Shown piece by piece: positions 13,317-27,200 of a DNA stretch of 64,000 nucleotides. This DNA is from Puffinus mauretanicus (taxonomy: Eukaryota > Chordata > Aves > Procellariiformes > Procellariidae). The notes under the pieces are model-generated. The model did not search any database. It was not told the origin of the DNA and saw only the letters and a list, made by a program, of their open reading frames with translations. The stretch spans positions 598,674 to 662,673 of the forward strand of contig JAJKFH010002269.1 in the NCBI GenBank assembly GCA_023333565.1, written 5' to 3'. Position 1 is the first letter of the stretch. The number at the start of each line of letters is the position of its first letter. The position numbers were made by a program, and so were the translations under genes.

Positions 13317-16300
13317 ATTGCAGCCATGCTCCTAGACAGTACATTGAGAGAAATACAACATTGGCCATTAAAAGGCAGACTGTGTGTATGAAACAAGAAA
13401 TATTGTACATGGCCCACTGGACTGCAATGCTATATGCACAGGACAAAGAAGTGTTTGAGAAGAATTTATTTATAAAAAGATATTTTTGGTAATTGGATTT
13501 ACAGACATAGCAATAAAATAATTTGAAGTAAAATAATCTGAAGTCAAAGACTCAGCATGGTGATTGAACTAATACTCAATGTTATACATCAGTTAAGTAT
13601 ATAGATCAGTAATAAAAATCCCAAGGAAAACTAACTTGGAGCACAGAACCTAACTATCGTTGCTCCAAGTGTTCGTGCATGTGATCTGGTTATCTGGCTG
13701 AACTGTGGGACACTCATCCCAAACTCTCCAGAATTTTTATGTTTAAAAACTTTCCTTTGGCTATTGTCATGCGATGTCCTTGTTGACCTTTTTCTATGAA
13801 AGTAAAAAAGCAGTAATTTTATCTGTTCAGATTCTTTTCCCAGCTTCAATTATTTTTAATGGATGTTTCAAGTTCTCTTTTTACAGAATGTGCTGAGAGC
13901 TACTCTTACACTAGAAAAAAATATGTATTTCAGCAAGCAAGCTATAAATGCCACATTTCTTTAATGGTAAAAAAGACTAACTTTCTGAATCTTGGTATCA
14001 GTAGTTTTGAAAACCACTTCACAGAGTGACTTTTTTTTTTAAAAAACAAAAGTCAAGCAGTCCACAGGCTGCCAGCCCAACAGTGTAAACAAATCTGTTT
14101 TTCTGGGTTCCCTTTGTCAAATCAGCCTCCAGCTGAAATACAGATAGATTTATCTCGGATGAAATATATCAGGCACATAAAGCAATAATTATAGCTTCCT
14201 GGTCATATGTTGAGAATAAAGAGCCAGCCTTAGATCAGGGTCAGCAATAGAGGGTGCCTAAAATACACACAATTTTTGAATAGAAGCTGGGAGCATGTTT
14301 TTTGATAGATACACAGACAAAACAGCAGCGAGCCCAAGTCTCGAAAATACCAATATGTTAAGAGGACGTTAGGAAGAACACAATAATCAACAAGTTGTAG
14401 ATATAACTCTCTACATATCTGGAGAGTCAGTTTTCTGGCTTCAGCTGCACGTTGTTCTCGGGCACTGTGAACTAGACATCACCTGAGAGCCACCCTGCCC
14501 AGCCCTTTTTCTTGGGGTTCAAATGCGGATCTGCAGAGACAGGGAGAAGCTTTCTCAGTGTGCTTGTGACTGACCAACCTCCCAAAGGACACTGAAATGC
14601 TGTGATAAACTTTTACATCTTGCAGGAAGACTAACCACTTTGCAATAGCTCTTCCCAAAGGACCTTAGTAGGGGAAAATCTAGCGTAGGTTTGTATTGAA
14701 TAAAATCCCTTCATAAAATCCTGAGCACCAGGTACTCCAAGCTCTGATAGTCTCAGGGTGGCACCACGAATCTCAGAGAATTTGCTCTTTCTGAGTGATT
14801 TTTAATGCACCCTTAGGGCCAAGCACCTTCGCCGCCCCGTGCCTCCTGCAGCCTGGCTGCGTTGCGCGAGGGTTATGGAAACTTTTCAGTTGAGTGAAGA
14901 AGTTGCTTAAAGGCGTCTTCGCCTTGACCAAGGGTCAGGTTTTGGAATAGCAAGGTGAAGCGGCTTAACAGGAACCGATTACTTCTTAAGAGCCACTGCT
15001 GTAACTATAGCCTATCACAAAGGGCACCACAGCAGCGACTGCCAGACTCCACCTTGTCATTTAAATCCTTCTGGAGTTTCCCCAGTCTGAGAAACTCCCT
15101 GCACAGTGCCTGTCAGTCTAGCGTTGCTGCCAGATCAGCAGTCCAGGAAAAGTTCAAAGGACCCTAAATAACCCAGTTACCATGGTCTGGTGCATAATTC
15201 CCAATTCTATAACTGGGTAGCTTGGAAGGATCTCCAAGCTAGTCCCCTGACGCGGTCAAAGACTGCAGAAGAAATCAAATTATCTAGTGCTCTTGTGAAA
15301 TAAGGGCATTCTCATCAATAGAAAAGGAAAGTAGAGAGTAAGGATGAGATCGTACACAGTGGCCTTTCCTCAAGAGTTCATCCTGACCATTCATTTAGGG
15401 ACAGCCAACACCAACAGTGTGTCCATTTTTTTGCAGAAAACAGCGTTATGAAAACAAACGAAAACTGGTGAACAGCAATGGTGTATTTGTTTGAAGGCCA
15501 CAATTCTAAAAGGGATATTAAGATACTGCATTTAGCACCACTCCAAAGGCTAACTTAACACCGTTAAAAGTTATATTCTTTGTTTAGGTTATCTTTTTGT
15601 TCACTGAAGGTTAAATCTACCCTGAATAATTGTTGAAAAATAGGGCAAAAGCAAATAGAAAAGAGGAGAAATGTCCACAGTTTAACTCCAGATCCCTTTG
15701 GGTTACTTTGTTTCATGTAGTTTTTGACTCCAGTGCTAAGGACAGTTTTTAGTCTGAATATTCAGGTATTATTTAGAACACCTCTTATTGAGGCTACCAC
15801 TGTTTGTTCTTTGGGCAAAAAAACCCAGAGAACAAACAAACAAAATCTCAGGCCCTTATTATTTTGTTTAAAAGTCTTAAGTTTCCATTTGGTAAACAGG
15901 ATTTGTTTTGAATTAATCTGAAATTAACACAGCAGTTTTTAAGTTGTCAACAGCTTCAGCTTTTGATTGTCAACAGCTTCATTTTTCTACAGCATTAATG
16001 TTCAATAGCATAACTAATTGTTGTCAGTACAGAGCCATACTTAATGGTTGCCATAGACTCAGAGAGGAAAAGGTATAGATCCACTAGAAATAAGGTTTTT
16101 TAGACTCAATAATGTAATTAAAATGATTTTTAAAAAGCACCAAATTTAGAATAAGTCATTCTTTTCTCATACAATGACTGCTACACTAAGCTATGGTTTG
16201 GGATGGCAATTTTTAAGATCCTCGAAACATTGTTTTTCAATTAGTAGTCTGCAGTGTGTGTTTCCTGTCAAGTGAAAATTAATTCTGCTGTTTGTTTATT

Positions 16301-19039
16301 TTGAAAACTGACTGCAAAATTGAATTTCTGTGCTTTCCCGAAGAAGCCACAGCGATGCAGCAGCTCAGAAGGCTCCTTCCCAGCCCAACACACCGCTTCC
16401 ATTTGGCATTCATCCTTCACACCAAATCTGAACACAGCACAGCAGCGAAGTGTCGGTATGGACCAATCTTTCTGTTGTGGCTGCAACATGTATGTCCATG
16501 CAAACTAATTTCAAACGCTTTTTTGCTTCTGATTACAATTTGGCATCTTCTTCCTCATTCTCTTTTCCACATTTTTTAAATTATGTAATTTTGGCATGGA
16601 GAGCTGAGGTGGGACTGGTTTTGAGTTGGTTAGTTGATTTTTGTGAGACTATAATTCACTTATAGACAGGAGAAAATGTTTCATACACAGGGAAGGATCT
16701 GAATTCAAATTGCTACTTAGATCATATGAAGTCAAAAACCAGTCAAAGAAACAAACTGAGTTGTTTCACCATCTAAAGCATTCTCAGTTAAAGGGAAAAA
16801 ACATATGATGTCCTTTAGCAAAAGATTTTTGCTGTTCTCTGCAAAAGAAACTGTCACAGTTGGACATGCAATAACATTCCTCTCAGCTGGAAGATTAATA
16901 TCACTTCACCTTTCTTATACATTATTCTCATCTACTGTGCCAAACTGAAATTTGTATCCATGTGCTCTGTGAGGAAAAGAAACATTTTTGCCTTTTGAAC
17001 ACAGCAATTTAATTTTCAAATTAACCATTCTCCTGCGCAGTTTTAGTCCGTACTCATGTTCATAGTTCCTTGGCTTCTGGCTTGGGAACATTTATTTTGT
17101 ACTTCATATATTACTATTTTTTTTTTTTTGCAGGGTCTGATTTTTATGGAATTCTGCAGCATTGCCAAAAATTGCCCACTCCCTCTGGGAATAGCAATGC
17201 TGTGTTTGAAATCTTCTAATGGTCTTCAAATTCAGAGCCTATGTACTTGAGCTCTCAGAAGAGCCCTAATTTCAATGGAGCTGAGAGTACAGCAGAGCAG
17301 GACTTACACACAGGGTCACGTACTGAAAAGCTCAAATAACTTACGAATTTTATACCTTTTCAAAAGCTAAGTAAAAATCTGATGGAAAAGTACCTTACAC
17401 AGAAATGGAGGGCATGTCTCAGTCCCAAATGATAAAATTCAGAATATTTCTTCTATCTCTTAGTTTAGGGTGTAGATTAGTCTCTGATCCATATCAAAGT
17501 AAAAGGGAACAAAATGGAGTTATACAAGACTGTAAGCTTTTGTAGCTTTGAAGTTGAAGTCTATAATACAGGAATTGTTACTGATTGTTTACAAGAGGTT
17601 TTGGACAGAGGGAATTTTAAAATTGATTTACTAAATATACAGGTTTGATTTTCACTGCTGTACCATTAAGCTGCTAGACACGATTGTCACTAGAGGACTG
17701 GCCAGGACACCTCACGTGGCATGTACTCTGAAATCTGATTTACTTTACAAAAATCTAAAAAATGAGGGAGGACAAAAATATGGCCCAAAGTATTTTAGTG
17801 GAATGTGCACTGTAGGGAAGAAGTTAAAATTGAGTACTTGGCTTGTTTTGACAGTTCCTATTCAAATTTGCATTTACACGTAATGATATGCAGTATCTGT
17901 ATTTCCAATGGCATTTTTCTTTGAGTGGTGGGTTTTGTTATGTTTGAGTGGAAAGACATTTTCTCCCTATTTTCCCAACACTCTACCAAAAAGTTATTTG
18001 TGCTATTAATTTTTATCTGAAACAGTATATTTTGTCTGTCAAAACACTAAAGAATGATGTGCTCTTTTGACTTATGTTTCTGTATCTGGCTAGATGAATT
18101 TACATTTAGGCATCTCAGATGAATGCATCTTTCTTTTCAGAAATGAAGAACACCTCAAAAATCATTTGATGGGAATGAGAAACATAAAAAAACCTCCTCA
18201 AAATTGATCAGCAGGTTTGAAAATTTTGTTCTTGGTCAATAATTTAAATCATAAAAAGCTGTAAAGCTATAATTTGTTAACATTTTTTCTAGGTTTTCCC
18301 TTTTTGTTAAATGTATTGCCTTTGGTTTTCACCTTATCAACACTTAATTAGTGTACAGCAGGTGTGTGGTTTTTTTTCCAAACCAACACATTCCCATGGA
18401 TGTACTGCCTACAGGCAGGAACTTACACTGGCTGCATTTGTGTGCAAGATCTGCTTTTTATTTCTTCATTTAAGCTAGCTAACAAACATCATCTTTATTA
18501 TTAGTGATGGGAAAAGGATTCCAGACAGATTCCTTGTTACTTTTATTCTCTATTAGCAGAATTAAGGAGTAGGGAGTGTGCAAGTTCTTGGTGACATGTA
18601 TTTTTATCTAATTAAAGAGGCGCAACAGCAGTTTGTACAAAATCATTTCCTGAGCATACTAATAAATCTGTAGAAGAATTTGAAGACAGATTCTTTTTTT
18701 GTTTGGATCCAAGCTTGTTGAGTTTTTTTTTTACAACTGGCTCAATAGTTGGTAAGCATTTACTTACAATTATTTTTTCCTCCAGCTGATAGCATAAATA
18801 ATTAATCTGATAAAAGGTTCTAACACACCAAATAAGTAAACAAACTTCAAGATTAATTGGCACACATCCAATCCCCTGCACACCCAGCAAGAGTAATTTA
18901 TGCCAATCAGACCTGTGAAATATGTTTATATTTTTGGCCTATGATAGTTGTCCAAACTATGTGGGCTCAGTTGTCCCTAAACCGGTCAGAAAGATATAAC
19001 TCAAATTTATAGGGCGGTAAGAACTAATTGAATGCAGAG
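13317..19039. other. Gene-free AT-rich sequence
   Basis: No gene recognised. The segment 14455-15170 is somewhat more GC-balanced but has only chance frames. A two-copy 24-bp repeat at 15944-15982 and a T-run near 17119-17131 are the only repeats I noticed. Confidence 0.5.
15944..15982. repeat. Two-copy 24-bp tandem duplication
   Basis: TTGTCAACAGCTTCA occurs at 15944-15958 and again at 15968-15982, with GCTTTTGA between. The period is 24 bp. Confidence 0.8.
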
Positions 19040-19312
19040 GTTAGAAGGCAGTATCATTGGTCTCAGCCTTTTGCTCAATAGCTAAGGGTTGGGGGTGTTC
19101 CCCAGGGTGCAGGGAATCCTCAATTCCATCACTCTACTCTCCGAGGGGCTTCAACTCTGCATCTCCTCCCTCCTGTGAAATGCCCCCATGACGAGGTTAT
19201 TCTGAGAAGGAGCTCTCAGGTCTTCCTCTCAATGCTGCCAGACTTCAGTGTCCACTGGAGTATGGCCTGAACCCAGGTGAGTGTCCTAACCACCAGTCCT
19301 ACCCACTACAGG
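19040..19312 (-). repeat. tRNA-headed SINE-like relic, antisense
   Basis: Read on the minus strand, the right end has a tRNA-like head: TAGTGGGTAGGACTGGTGG resembles a pol III A box, and GGGTTCAGGCC, about 35 bp on, resembles a B box. The remainder is moderately GC-rich and unlike the flanks. The head layout matches MIR-type amniote SINEs ('tagtggttagg ... gggttcgaatcc'). The body was not matched to a named family, so the left limit is uncertain. Confidence 0.45.
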
Positions 19313-20710
19313 GGGGAAATTTTTATCCAAGTATTATTCACTCAGTGTTAAGTCCTTGCTTCAATTAATAGTCATTCTCACATAGCAAAATAGCATCCGT
19401 AGAAGAGATGCAGAGGAGTCTCTCCAAATACTTCCTTTGCTTCATGGTTAGTATAGTCTGTCAGATATTTTAGTCTGTGCTTTTTTTCTTCCTTTTTGCC
19501 AAATGTTACTCTGTGCACTTCTGTTCAACTTGTTTTCATTTAATTTGGATAAAGAAAATCTATTTTTGCTTAGCATGAAACAATGGTGTTTTATTTCTGG
19601 TCTGACAACCACTGTTCTCTGGTTATTTGAAAATGAGTGAGGTTAAGAAGGGTTTTCTAAACATTGCAGTGGATACATAACATAATATTCTGCAGAAAAG
19701 CCACCGCGGCTGAAACTTTATGAGGAAGAAATGCTCAGTTGTCATTTTAATTTCCTCTTACTATATCAAAATTATTAGTTTCACATTGCCTTCATTTAAT
19801 ACCTAATTGAGAATGTCAGATATTTTTTTGTTCTTGGCAAAAATTCACGCTGGCAGAAAAATCCATGTATGAAATACGTTACAGTGAAAAGCTTAACTGT
19901 AATGTGAAAGTAGCAAATCAGACACTGGCTGATTCTTCGGTAACAGCTGAAATAGGTCTTGTTTTGGTATTTCTTTTGCAGCATAGGATTAACTGTTCCA
20001 GTTGACTTCAGCACAAGTGGTTTGGGACTTGTTGGATTTGATCGTGACAGGGGACCAACTTCTTCCAGATCCGTTCTGTTAAAGCACTTTGCTCCAAGAG
20101 CATGTGGAGCATTGTTCATGGTTGTAAGCAAAGTCCGGTGTTTGAATTAGGGACCCGCTCAGGTACCTGGCAGACCTGGGCGCAGGACTTTGCTACAGTC
20201 CAGGGCTATGAGCTACCAGAGAGCACTCCCTATTTCCCTCTACCCGGTTTTCCCCATTTTTCTGTATCTTCTGCAGATGATGGCTCCAAGGCATAGTTAG
20301 GTGACTTATTAGCTGTCAATTAAAAGGCTCGGGAGGCCTGCTCAGTGTTGCATGCTACTCCCGCTCCTGAACTTTATAAGGACTTCTAGTCCCAGTGAGG
20401 GACTACCAGATGGCGCTGGGGCTGTTTTCCCTGGGGGTCCAGTCAGGTTCAGGACAGAACAAAAAAAAAATTACTATAACAGGCACATGGTTCTTAGCCA
20501 AATTAGCTTAACACTTGAAGACATTGTTTTTCAAGCTTGGAAGTAAAAAAAAAAAAAAAAAAAATTGTCTGTTCTTTTCTTTTTCCCCCTACTCCTGATG
20601 GCAGCTAACCCAGCTGTGTCCACAGGTGTGTCACAGGTGCAGATGAGAAAAACTGATCTGATTCTCCATTTTGTCTGAGTGGCTGATGAGGGGCTCTGAC
20701 AGGGCAAAGA
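19313..20710. other. Gene-free sequence, poly(A) tract
   Basis: No coding gene. A pure A-run of 20 lies at 20545-20564. On the minus strand, 20130-20220 contains a tRNA-anticodon-arm-like hairpin described under findings. Confidence 0.5.
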
Positions 20711-21230
20711 TGTCCTGGTTTCGGCTGGGATAGGGTTAAACTCCTTCCTAGTGCTGTGTTTTGGATTTAGTATGAGGAGAATGTTGATAACACACTGATG
20801 TTTTCAGTTGTTGCTAAGTGCCCTCCTAGTCCAAGGACAGCTCCCGTGCCTACTGACTGAGCTAGGTACACAAGATGGGAGGGAACATAATCAGGACAGC
20901 CAGCCCAGCTGGCTAATGGGGTATTCCATACCATGTGACGTCATGCTCAGTATATGAACGGTAGGCGTGATCCAGGAAGTACCGATCGCTACTTGGTTAT
21001 CGGTCAGCGCGGGTGGTGAGCAATTGCATTGTGCATCACTCATTTTGTATATTTTATCATTATCATTATTATTTTCCTTTTTTTTTCCTGTTCTATTAAA
21101 CTGTCTTTATCTCCACCCACGAGTTTTTCTCACTCTTACCCTTCCGATTCTCTCCCCATCCCGCTGGGGGTGGGGGGAGTGAGTGAGCGGCTGCCTGGTA
21201 TTTGGCTGCCTGCCAGGTTAAACCACGACA
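20711..21230 (+). mobile_element. Solo LTR of an avian endogenous retrovirus
   Basis: The element begins TGTCCTGGTTTCGGCTGGGA and ends TTAAACCACGACA, giving the TG...CA ends of a 520-bp LTR; this opening is typical of a widespread bird ERV LTR family. The flanks AAAGA and AAAGG look like a 5-bp target duplication with one change. Inside are a perfect CRE (TGACGTCA, 20936-20943), a TATA-like TATATGAA (20951-20958) and an ATTAAA poly(A) signal (21095-21100), defining U3, R and U5 in order. No internal retroviral sequence follows, so this is a solo LTR left by recombination. A related LTR lies at 62032-62607 on the other strand. Confidence 0.85.
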
Positions 21231-24200
21231 AAAGGTAAGCACAGCGTTGTGGGGTGGTCAGCGCTGCACCACTGGGGTCATCAACCCCTGTGGCGTCCCC
21301 TCGCCCCATGCCTTTCCATGCCCTGGGCAGTGCCAGAAAGCCACCCTCTTGCAGGGTTGCCTTCCAAACTTTTTTACCACGCACAAGCATTACTCTAATG
21401 GAAAAGATTGAAATGGTATTAATTTTTCAGCTAGCTTCTTTCTTTTTCCTTTTTTTCTTTTTTTTTTTTTTCTTGAAATGCTTACAGGAAAGTCCATTAG
21501 AGTCACAAAGTAATGGAACATTAAAAAACCATCTGGAGATCTAAACCAATTTTAATATAAAGAGTTACAGTAGCACTGATGCATGACCACAAAGACAGAT
21601 ACGATCCATTGTGAGTGTGGCAGATAACTTGCCGTTGTGCTCAGGAACACAAAATTCTGATTTTTAAAAAAAAAATCTTGGGATAGCTAAATAATTACAG
21701 AATGAAAGATATAGAAACTAATCTTTGGCTGCATAAATATAGTAAGGCTTTATCTAGCAAATACTTGTCTTGGTCTGGGAGGGTTATACACACAGAAACA
21801 CATACACATGTGTTAAATAAATGGGATTGGCTTGATGGAAGTGGTGTGTACAAGTATATAAAATCAAAAATACATATTATGTTACGTATATGTATGTCTT
21901 TTTCGAAACCATAGATAGTTCCTTGTTGTTATTTTAATTTTAGCAATTAGTTCCAGGGTTTATTTTTGGCTTTTGGCACCTTAAAAATGCTACCTTAAAG
22001 ATAAAAAATGTGATATAAAGATACAAAACATTACCTCTCATGGAAACACGCTGGAGTCATAGAGACTTTTTTCACCTCAGTTTCTTCACAGAAGAGCAGC
22101 AGTCTGTTTAAAGAGAATTAGAAATCTTCAGTCCTTTTCATGCCCCATTATTTTCCAGACTATGTATTGCTGGTGCATAGCGAATCGTGTGTCAGGTACA
22201 CGGGTGGCGTGTGCCGTGCACCCTGCAGCTCTCATCCTCCAGTCCCTGGGAAGAGGGGACCTTTTGGAAGAGGTTTGTGGTTTGGCCCCATTCCTGCGTG
22301 CAGGCAGGCTGTGAACCTGGGAGACCAGATTGCACACAACTGCTGCGAATGCAGTGTACCACCACCCATGATGAGCACAGGGCCGTCGTATCTGCTATGG
22401 TGCTGCCTCTGCCGGCTTCATCCTGCAAGATTTATGTGATACATGTTACAACAAGCAGACTTAAAATCAATAAGAAATTGTCTCCAGTGAAGCTTTTGAG
22501 ACCCCATCCCCTGGGGTAATGAGAGAGAAGTTCAGCATCCTTCAAGATCAAGGTCTATGTCAGGAAGATTCCTGCCAAAATCAATGGAGCTGAATCAGTA
22601 ACTGTTTCAGTACGGCCATCTCCCACACGACACCCACACCACACATCCTTTCACTACACCGTCAACAGCTGACACAAACTGTTAGAACAGAATCTCAGTT
22701 TCCCCAAATATGAGCACTCCTCAGCATCTCAATAAAAAGTCTCCTTGAGAGTACAGAAGTTACTGCTTTTTCATATCATACATTTATATTTTTACTTGTA
22801 TGATTTCACTTTTTATGGAAAAGTCATTTAGACTGAACATAAGTCTCAATGTAAACCTAAATACATATTTTTTAGGTTTACAATAAATGCATAGATTTAT
22901 TTATGTTCAACGGCTTTTTAGCGATACACCATGCTACTGGCATTGTGAAATGAACTGAATAATTCACCGATAATTCAGAGATCACTGGAAGTGGCAGTAT
23001 TTTCTCGCTTAGCTGCATAGCAGATTCTTACTTTTGCCCAGCCTATTTGATTGAGCGGGACATTGTACTACTCACTTCTAGCTGCTATTCTAACCCTCTG
23101 GCACATTCAGAAGATATGAAAGTCATAAAACTATTCATTGGAGTTATGTGACTGTAGCGTAGTTTTTCTTTCTGGTCAGGCTGCCGATTATTGGACACAA
23201 AGAGCAGAACCCTTGTTGGATGAAAAGGCAATGAAAATAAGGTGGATTTATCCAACTACCTACCACACAGTGAGATGGGAAAGTACTACTGTATTCACTA
23301 CTACTTTAATTATTGATGAACAGTTCAAATGTCTTTCATCTCTTCTGCAAAGAATATAAATCTACTTTTTCATATTCAAACTGATCCAATTTATAAGGTC
23401 GGTAATGTTTTCTACTCAAGGCTTGTGTTTGCTAAACAGGCATTTAAGTTCTCTTAATATTTAATACTATTTCTGAACTACCTGATGTAAAAGGAGGATC
23501 TTTTCCAAAAAGATGACACAACATTGTTGGTCAAAACACTATCTGACTAATCCTGTATGTTTCTTAAATATATAACCTTTCTCAAATAGAAATTTTTCTA
23601 TTAGAAATATACTAAAATTTGGTCCACGAAGAAGTTTTTGTTTACTTGCTTTATCCCAGGACAAACCCAAGTAGTATTTGTGTAGGAGCTTTTCTTTCTT
23701 TATGTATCTTCTTTGCTTCCTTTCCCAGTAGGAAAAAAAAGAAAATTCAGGATCTCCAGTACCTTTTTTTTTTTAAAAAAGGCTTTTGGAAAATGAAGGA
23801 AAAAGTGAACAAACTCAAGTGTCCTGCAACAGGCACTTGGAAATTCTTGCAATCTACTTTTTCCAGTGTGATTACAATTGACAGTTAAAATGGGCATCTG
23901 AATCTACCTAATGCATTTGGAGGCAAGGAATAGTTACATTCCCAAGCTATCAGGTGGAAGGCAAGTGAGTGCAGTGGCTTGCCGCTAGAGCAAGAAGACT
24001 TTGGGGGAGCGGTAGTTTTTTTGACTGCCAGAATGTCTCCAGGAACATTGTTTCCTGCTTCCCACTAGGAGACCTTTTGCAAGGTTCAGAAATATTTTAT
24101 AGGCATGTATGTTAATTCAATGCCTATTAGATTTCCACCTCTGCATATTGCTGTCCAGAAAAGAATGCTGCCCAGACAAACCTCTCTGTGCAACCCCACC

Positions 24201-27200
24201 AACACATTTCATTCATGATCAGGGAGACACATGCCATGGCTGGCAAGTGACGTCGTCACTGTCATGCTGCTTCTTTGCTAGAATTACCCATGAATGTGCC
24301 AGCTGCAGTGGTGGTTACTTGGGAAGTAAACATATAGTTCCTGGGAAACTGGTACAAGAGCATCCTTTTTGCTTCATATACATCCCTGAGCATACATTAC
24401 ATGTTAGAAACATTTAGTCATCAGTAACATATTCAGGCCTTTAACCAAGGAGTGGTATCTGTTGTACTGCTGGCAAACATCCCAGCCTACATAAAATACT
24501 CCCATGGGAAATCTCGCAATAAAAACTTTCCGAACTCTTTTATTTTCAGCAAAAGCCCAGAGCAGGAACTTATCAACATGGAGGTAACAAAGCTGCACCT
24601 TTGCTATGTTCGACTTGGATTCATTAAGTGTTCAGAAGTGAGCTCAAGAGAAAGCAAAGTCCCATTCTAAACTCTTATCAAATGGCTTCATAGAGATGGT
24701 AAGACCTACAAAATTTGGCTGTCTGTGGCTGTTTTTCCGATTAAAGCACGAAACTATGCAGAAATCAAGGCACAAAACTCATTAAGGCTGCAATTCTGTC
24801 CTTAGTACACTCTGTACTACTGTGCACAGAGTAAGGTTTGTGAAATCACTTGCTGTTTGGAGACCTTTCAGATCCTCATACGTTATGTTGAGCTACAGAA
24901 TAAATTTTTACCATGGCCTCTGAATTTTTCATGCTTCAGTTTGCATAAACTTGCTAACTAAATACAGAGTGATTCCTTTTATTGTTCCAGTTTTTTTCTA
25001 AATAAAAATAAGCATGTACAGGGAGGAGAAAGGAAATACAAGGAGGAGTGCAAAACTAGTGATAGGTTTGAGAGTACTCTTCTAGTCAATCAATGTAAAT
25101 CATTGAGATTAAGTGGAATGACCCATTTCTGAGGGAGGCAGGTTTGATTTCAGGCTTATGTGGCCCCAGACCAGAAGAGAGTTTTGAGATCATCACCACG
25201 AGAAAAGGCTACTTGTTCTGCTGCCAGGGATTACTGCAGAGCTGTTGCAAGAGAGCCTGGATATGTAAAGATCCTGGTTTATCATATTTGGCTCTGAAGG
25301 GCAGGAGAGTCTGCAGAATGCAGCCTGGAGGGGATCTGGCTGGAAAGAAGCCTGGCTAAAGACATGCCCTCAGAACCTCACAGATCGTGGGAGTATGGGA
25401 GAATTATAACAGAGGACATGATTGAGGTTTAAAATGTATTAAAATTTAAATAAATAAGCCCTAGTCTCTGAAGAAAAGAATCTGAAATAGAATGGCTGGG
25501 AGGTATTGTTTGATTCCTCGGTTAGCAATTTGATCTAGAGGCACAAAAGAAGTGTTTGTCAAACAATTTAACCAAGTTTTAAACATTTTGAAGTTTCTAG
25601 AAAGGCAAAATAAAACTCATAATAAAAATACCTCTGTAACCCCAAATGCAATAAAGCATATATTGAGAACCGGCAAGAACCAGTAGTTCACCACTTTGTG
25701 CTGTGAAATTAGCCCAAAAATTTTGCAGGCAGTCACTATCACACCAGCGAGGTGCCCCTTTAAACACCTCAAATCTTCCAACAGTTTTAATCGTGGTGGG
25801 GAAATAGACCTACTGAGGAGAAGGAAAGACTCTGGAAGAAAAATTTAGGAGGGAAGTATGAGGTAGATATCTGCTAAGCTTTTACAGGTATTTTTTCAAG
25901 GGCAGCAAGAAAAGTCTTCAAGGCTAAAGATGAGAAAAGAAAGGGTAAAATTAGGGGCAGCAAGATTAAAATATTACTCAAGGTTACTCAAGATTAGCTC
26001 TATGATGAATGTTCCACAGAACACTGCATAAATCAAGATAACTAAGATAAATGGAAGTCTAATTTAAGGAGTGTGCTGTCTCTGGATCAGAACTGGAAGG
26101 AATCAGACGCATGACTGCCAGTTTAGGAGGTACAAGAGCAATACCAAAATTGGGGCAGATCTGTACAGGAGGCTCTGGTTCGGGATACTGAGAGCAATAG
26201 CTGTTTCCTAATGCCTTTAACAAAGATGGTAGAGCAAAAGCAGCTAGGAATTGAAGTTGGGCAGCAGCAGCAATTTTTAGTGTGCATCCCCCGCCACAGA
26301 AGGGAACTTTTGTCTTTTTTAGACTGGAATTTCTCTCCCCTGTGACAATGACCTGGCTCTTGTTTCTCAGATTTCTTGTTGGGTTCTTCAATCAGTATCA
26401 CCCAATTTTTTCACACTTTTTAAGCTGGAATCAATTGAGACTGAACCCACCCCTTTTCACTACCCAGAAATGACATAACATGTCATTTAAGGAGGTTAAT
26501 TTTATAGGCCTAAGTATGGATGCACAGTGAAATCCAAGCAACTATTCCCATTTGCCAATTGTTCACAAGTGTGTGTACTGGACCATTCCCTCCCATTTAT
26601 TAGTTTGTAAACAAGTAATGGAGAGGTGAGCATTGCCTTACTCAAGACAAATATGAAGGGGAAAAAAACATCCAGTAACAATTGTCATTATGCTGATACT
26701 GCTTTGAATAACAAGCAGAAGCTATCAGCATTCACCATATAACTGATAATTAACTAGGCAGCATAATTTCCCTGAGGCTGCTCTTTTTGTCCACAAGAGC
26801 CCTAAGGAACGGAGACTTCCCAAAGAGCAGTAATTCCGGCCACACCTGTCTCCTCCAAGATGCTTTCCCTTTCTGGCCCTCGCCTCAGCCACAGTTATGT
26901 GTCTCTTTCTCTAACTGATCTTAATTAAAAAACCAGGAAACATTCTGACATCATCAGAGCAGCATGATTAGGCAGATGAATAATTTAGTTTCATGAAAAC
27001 TTTAATCAGAAATTAAGCTTGTTTGCAGGGCTTTTCAGAGTTTCTTCAGCTTAAGAACTACCTTCCTTTTGGGTTCCTTCCACTTACTCTTCCCTCTCCC
27101 ACAGCTTTCGGCTAGTCACTCCTGTTCCTTCTCCCATCCCAGAGCCCATGGGACTGCAGAGTGAGCCAAATGGCAGAAATGACTGTAATTTAGAAAAAAA

